NCBI GenBank assembly: GCA_026990045.1
Contig: JALSIK010000207.1
Span: 1 to 18,578 of the forward strand
Source: Chromatiales bacterium
Lineage (GTDB): Bacteria; Pseudomonadota; Gammaproteobacteria; CAMYNG01
Reading direction: 5' to 3'
DNA: 18,578 nt
Numbering within the stretch: position 1 is the stretch's first letter; the number at the start of each line of letters is the position of its first letter. The notes beneath the pieces are model-generated. The model was not told where the DNA came from, made no database searches, and saw only the letters and a list, made by a program, of their open reading frames with translations. Both the position numbers and the translations under genes were made by a program. Shown piece by piece: positions 16,636 through 18,578 of the stretch.

Positions 16636-16836
16636 ATGCAGAAGACCCTCGTCATCATCGGCCTGGTCCTGCTCGCCGTGGGGCTGCTGTGGCCCTGGCT
16701 GGGCAAGCTGCCCCTGGGGCGCCTGCCGGGGGACATCGTCATCGAACGCCCCGGGCTGAAGGTCTACATCCCCCTCACCACCATGCTGCTGGCCAGCGTG
16801 GTGATCTCGGTCATCCTGTGGCTGTTCCGGCGCTGA
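16636..16836 (+). CDS. DUF2905 family small membrane protein
   Basis: A 66-residue protein with two transmembrane helices (about 4-21 and 46-63) and a short loop holding the family hallmark LGRLPGDIVIERPGLKVYIPL. Length and pattern match DUF2905. Function is unknown. The charged tail FRR probably faces the cytoplasm. It ends 4 nt before the FHA gene, suggesting co-transcription. No clear ribosome site precedes the ATG. Confidence 0.88.
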   Translation: MQKTLVIIGLVLLAVGLLWPWLGKLPLGRLPGDIVIERPGLKVYIPLTTMLLASVVISVILWLFRR

Positions 16837-16840
16837 GCCC

Positions 16841-17272
16841 GTGGCGGTCCTGATCCAGCAGCAGGAAGGGCGGGCCGGGATCCGCGTGCGCCTGGACAAG
16901 CCGGTGTTCACCATCGGGCGCGATCCGGGCTGCGACCTGAGCCTCGACGACGAGCTGGTGAGCAAGCACCACGCCACCATCGAGGCGGTGGAGGACCCCG
17001 GGCACCCCGGCCGGTTCCAGTACTACGTCCAGGACCAGGCGTCCACCAACCACACCTACGTCAACGGCGAGCGGGTGACCCTGTACCGCCTCAGCCAGGA
17101 CGACGTCATCGCCATCGGCCTGTCCAGCTTCCGTTTCGTGGACGACGCCCACGACGACCTGGAGGAGACCACCCGCATCCAGCGCACCTGGATCCCCGGC
17201 CTCTACGTCGCCCGGCGCAAGGCGAAGAAGAAAAAGGCGAAGAAGAAGCGCACCCGCTCCCGCAGGTCATGA
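16841..17272 (+). CDS. FHA-domain protein with lysine-rich tail
   Basis: A 143-residue protein with a GTG start, probably translated by coupling to the DUF2905 gene. The FHA domain (about 5-102) has the conserved residues for phosphothreonine binding: G26-R27 in FTIGRDP, S41 and H44 in SKHHATI, and N70 plus N75-G76 in STNHTYVNGE. The C-terminus (about 125-143) is a run of lysine and arginine (ARRKAKKKKAKKKR) that could bind nucleic acid or acidic membrane. FHA proteins recognise phosphorylated partners, but no Ser/Thr kinase or phosphatase gene is in this window, so the partner is unknown. Confidence 0.88.
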   Translation: MAVLIQQQEGRAGIRVRLDKPVFTIGRDPGCDLSLDDELVSKHHATIEAVEDPGHPGRFQYYVQDQASTNHTYVNGERVTLYRLSQDDVIAIGLSSFRFVDDAHDDLEETTRIQRTWIPGLYVARRKAKKKKAKKKRTRSRRS

Positions 17273-17503
17273 CCATGGGACCGCAGGTCTCAACGCAAAG
17301 GCGCAAAGACGCCAGGAGCGCAAAGAATCATATTATTGCAGGTCCCTGTGAGGACCGGATCCCTTGCTCCATGGTGCCAAAGTGTGACGGGCGCCCTGTG
17401 CGCCGGCAAACGGCACAGGTGTCATAGCTTGTGTGTTCATTTGAGTCACTCATTATTTCGGGCCCGGGGAGGATACCGCCCCGTTTCCAGGGAGGAATTC
17501 TCC
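17273..17503. other. Intergenic region with repeats and a hairpin
   Basis: This 231 bp stretch holds no gene that I can support. It contains three CGCAAAG units (17294-17325), an ACCGGATCC segment (17354-17362) shared with the right end of the window, and a strong hairpin, CCTGTGC (17395-17401) with GCACAGG (17413-17419), ahead of the next gene. No clear promoter is visible. Confidence 0.5.
17294..17325 (+). repeat. CGCAAAG repeat cluster, left copy
   Basis: CGCAAAG occurs at 17294-17300, 17302-17308 and 17319-17325. The cluster is mirrored in inverted orientation at 18526-18549. Similar extragenic CGCAAAG tracts are, to my knowledge, scattered through many proteobacterial genomes. Confidence 0.7.
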
Positions 17504-18136
17504 ATGGCCAGGACAAGGGGCATCGCCGGCAGGGCGGCCGCGGCACTGGTGGCGGCGGTTTGCCTCCTGGCGGATGTGGGGGCAGGGGAAGCCGCCCGCT
17601 GCGGGCATCCCGCGTGCCTGAGAACCGCCCGGCACCAGCCGTACGTCGAGCCCGAGCTGCCGGGCTTCCGCACCATCGAGATCGACGGATTCAGCGTCAA
17701 GGTCCCGCCCGCCCCCGGGCAAATCAAGCTTTCCGGCCGGACCTTGTATCTGGTTTACGGGGACGGTTCCGTTCTGGCGCTGGGGACGGCAGCGCCACCC
17801 CCTGTATCCGGCGGCGCCCGTTCATCGATCACCGGTGCGCAATTGCCGGAAACCATCTTCCTGCGCAGCGCCGGGGACCGGGAACCGCGCGCCGCAGCGG
17901 ACAGGGCCGCGTGGCGCCTGGCCATCAACCTCAAGCCCTATTATTTCGAAGGGGCCGATGTCGCCTTTGCCGCCCGGCACCGTGGCGTTCGGTATTTCAT
18001 CTCCAATGGCACGGCCCAGGGGTTTTCCGGTCGTGCGCTGGTCACGAAGCAGGGCATCTCGCACAGTTGCCTCCAGATCGACGCCCGGAACATGGATTTC
18101 CAGCGTTTTGTCTCCATCGTACTGTCGAGCCGGTGA
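17504..18136 (+). CDS. Exported protein of unknown function
   Basis: I chose ATG 17504, which follows a strong GGAGG by 8 nt; the frame is open upstream to 17336 without a ribosome site. The protein has 210 residues with a signal peptide (GRAAAALVAAVCLLADVGAGEA, cut near 31). Two cysteines (RCGHPAC) come just after the cleavage site. The mature part contains FRTIEIDGFSVKVPPAP and a strand-rich segment, GRTLYLVYGDGSVLALG. It ends with a region (about 145-205) reading LKPYYFEGADVAFAARHRGVRYFISN and GISHSCLQIDARNMDFQRFVSIV. I do not recognise the family. It is followed 12 bp later by another unknown gene, and both sit between inverted CGCAAAG clusters. Confidence 0.72.
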   Translation: MARTRGIAGRAAAALVAAVCLLADVGAGEAARCGHPACLRTARHQPYVEPELPGFRTIEIDGFSVKVPPAPGQIKLSGRTLYLVYGDGSVLALGTAAPPPVSGGARSSITGAQLPETIFLRSAGDREPRAAADRAAWRLAINLKPYYFEGADVAFAARHRGVRYFISNGTAQGFSGRALVTKQGISHSCLQIDARNMDFQRFVSIVLSSR

Positions 18137-18148
18137 GGAAACGGCCCC

Positions 18149-18463
18149 ATGGAACCCACGGACTCGAAAAAGGAAGCCGCCAGAAAGATTCTCGTCTACT
18201 TCTTCGGCATTCACGCGGAATCCTGGCCCATCAATGAACGGGTCATTGACAAGATCGGCGAGATGCTGCTGAAGGAACGGCAGTGCGCGAAGGTCATCGA
18301 TGCCCTGCCGCGGCCCGGCACCCTCGACAAGGGTTACATCAAAAGCCAGTTGAGAAACAACGCCCGGCGCCTTGCAGGCGGCGAACACTCCTACGACGTC
18401 TGCCGGAGCGCCATCAAGTACGGCTGGGAACGGGTGGTCCATCCCGCCAGCCAGGGACCGTAG
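18149..18463 (+). CDS. Small cytoplasmic protein of unknown function
   Basis: A 104-residue protein with no signal peptide or membrane helix. The start ATG has AGGAA about 9 nt upstream. It looks all-helical and basic, with KKEAARKILVYFFGIHAES, INERVIDKIGEMLLKE and SYDVCRSAIKYGWERV. Its codon use is less G/C-biased than the core genes to the left. I do not recognise the family. It follows the exported gene by 12 bp, so the two are probably one operon. Confidence 0.68.
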   Translation: MEPTDSKKEAARKILVYFFGIHAESWPINERVIDKIGEMLLKERQCAKVIDALPRPGTLDKGYIKSQLRNNARRLAGGEHSYDVCRSAIKYGWERVVHPASQGP

Positions 18464-18525
18464 CACGGGAGCGCCGGTGGTCGTCGCCTTGCCCGGGTCG
18501 TCCGCGGGCTGTCAGGAACCGGATC

Positions 18526-18549
18526 CTTTGCGTCCTTTACGCCTTTGCG
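18526..18549 (-). repeat. CGCAAAG repeat cluster, right (inverted) copy
   Basis: On the plus strand the units read CTTTGCG (18526-18532), CTTTACG (18535-18541) and CTTTGCG (18543-18549), the reverse complement of the left cluster. An ACCGGATCC segment (18518-18526) next to it resembles the one at 17354-17362. The rest of the last 115 bases shows no gene. Confidence 0.65.
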
Positions 18550-18578
18550 TCGAAGCCGCCACCCGCACCCAGCCCCCA

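Noticed and set aside
17294..17325. Possible CRISPR-like array
   Set aside because: Units are only 7 bp, with irregular spacing and no spacers of uniform length; no cas genes are present.

Overview
The window is very GC-rich DNA with strong G/C third-position bias. It reads as the chromosome of a sulfur-oxidising gammaproteobacterium, perhaps Chromatiales or Ectothiorhodospiraceae-like. The evidence is a lysA-dapF-DUF484-xerC gene order typical of Gammaproteobacteria and a truncated gene at the left edge that looks like soxY, the thiosulfate-oxidation carrier. The species call is inference. I saw no rRNA, tRNA or CRISPR.

Left part (1-3602, minus strand): a membrane histidine kinase and an NtrC-type sigma-54 response regulator overlap by an ATGA junction. 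They are followed by a Tat-signal protein that is probably SoxY. The 170 bp gap in front of that gene holds a textbook sigma-54 layout: a -24/-12 element, an IHF-like site and clustered TGCA half-sites about 80-105 bp upstream of the predicted start of transcription. The two-component system therefore probably switches on the sox operon.

Housekeeping block (3737-9139, plus strand): a TATAAT promoter precedes a small LptM/LppL lipoprotein, lysA and dapF (end of lysine and meso-diaminopimelate synthesis), a DUF484 protein and xerC (chromosome dimer resolution). All are tightly packed. A membrane-anchored diguanylate cyclase follows after a 120 bp gap.

Envelope export block (9217-14858): a small acidic minus-strand gene and an AT-rich control region with inverted repeats lead into tetR, an MMPL/RND transporter, a LolA-like lipoprotein-sorting protein and an outer-membrane beta-barrel protein. 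The last four are one plus-strand unit. They look like a trans-envelope route for a hydrophobic or lipid cargo under TetR control. The transporter carries an extra stretch of about 50 residues with two hydrophobic segments in its first half.

Right part (14980-18578): a small orphan protein with a possible OB-fold and a periplasmic DsbG-like disulfide isomerase are on the minus strand, separated by several hairpins. A DUF2905 membrane protein and an FHA-domain protein follow on the plus strand. Last come two unrecognised genes, one of them exported. They are flanked by inverted clusters of a CGCAAAG repeat, which makes this end look like a small accessory insertion.
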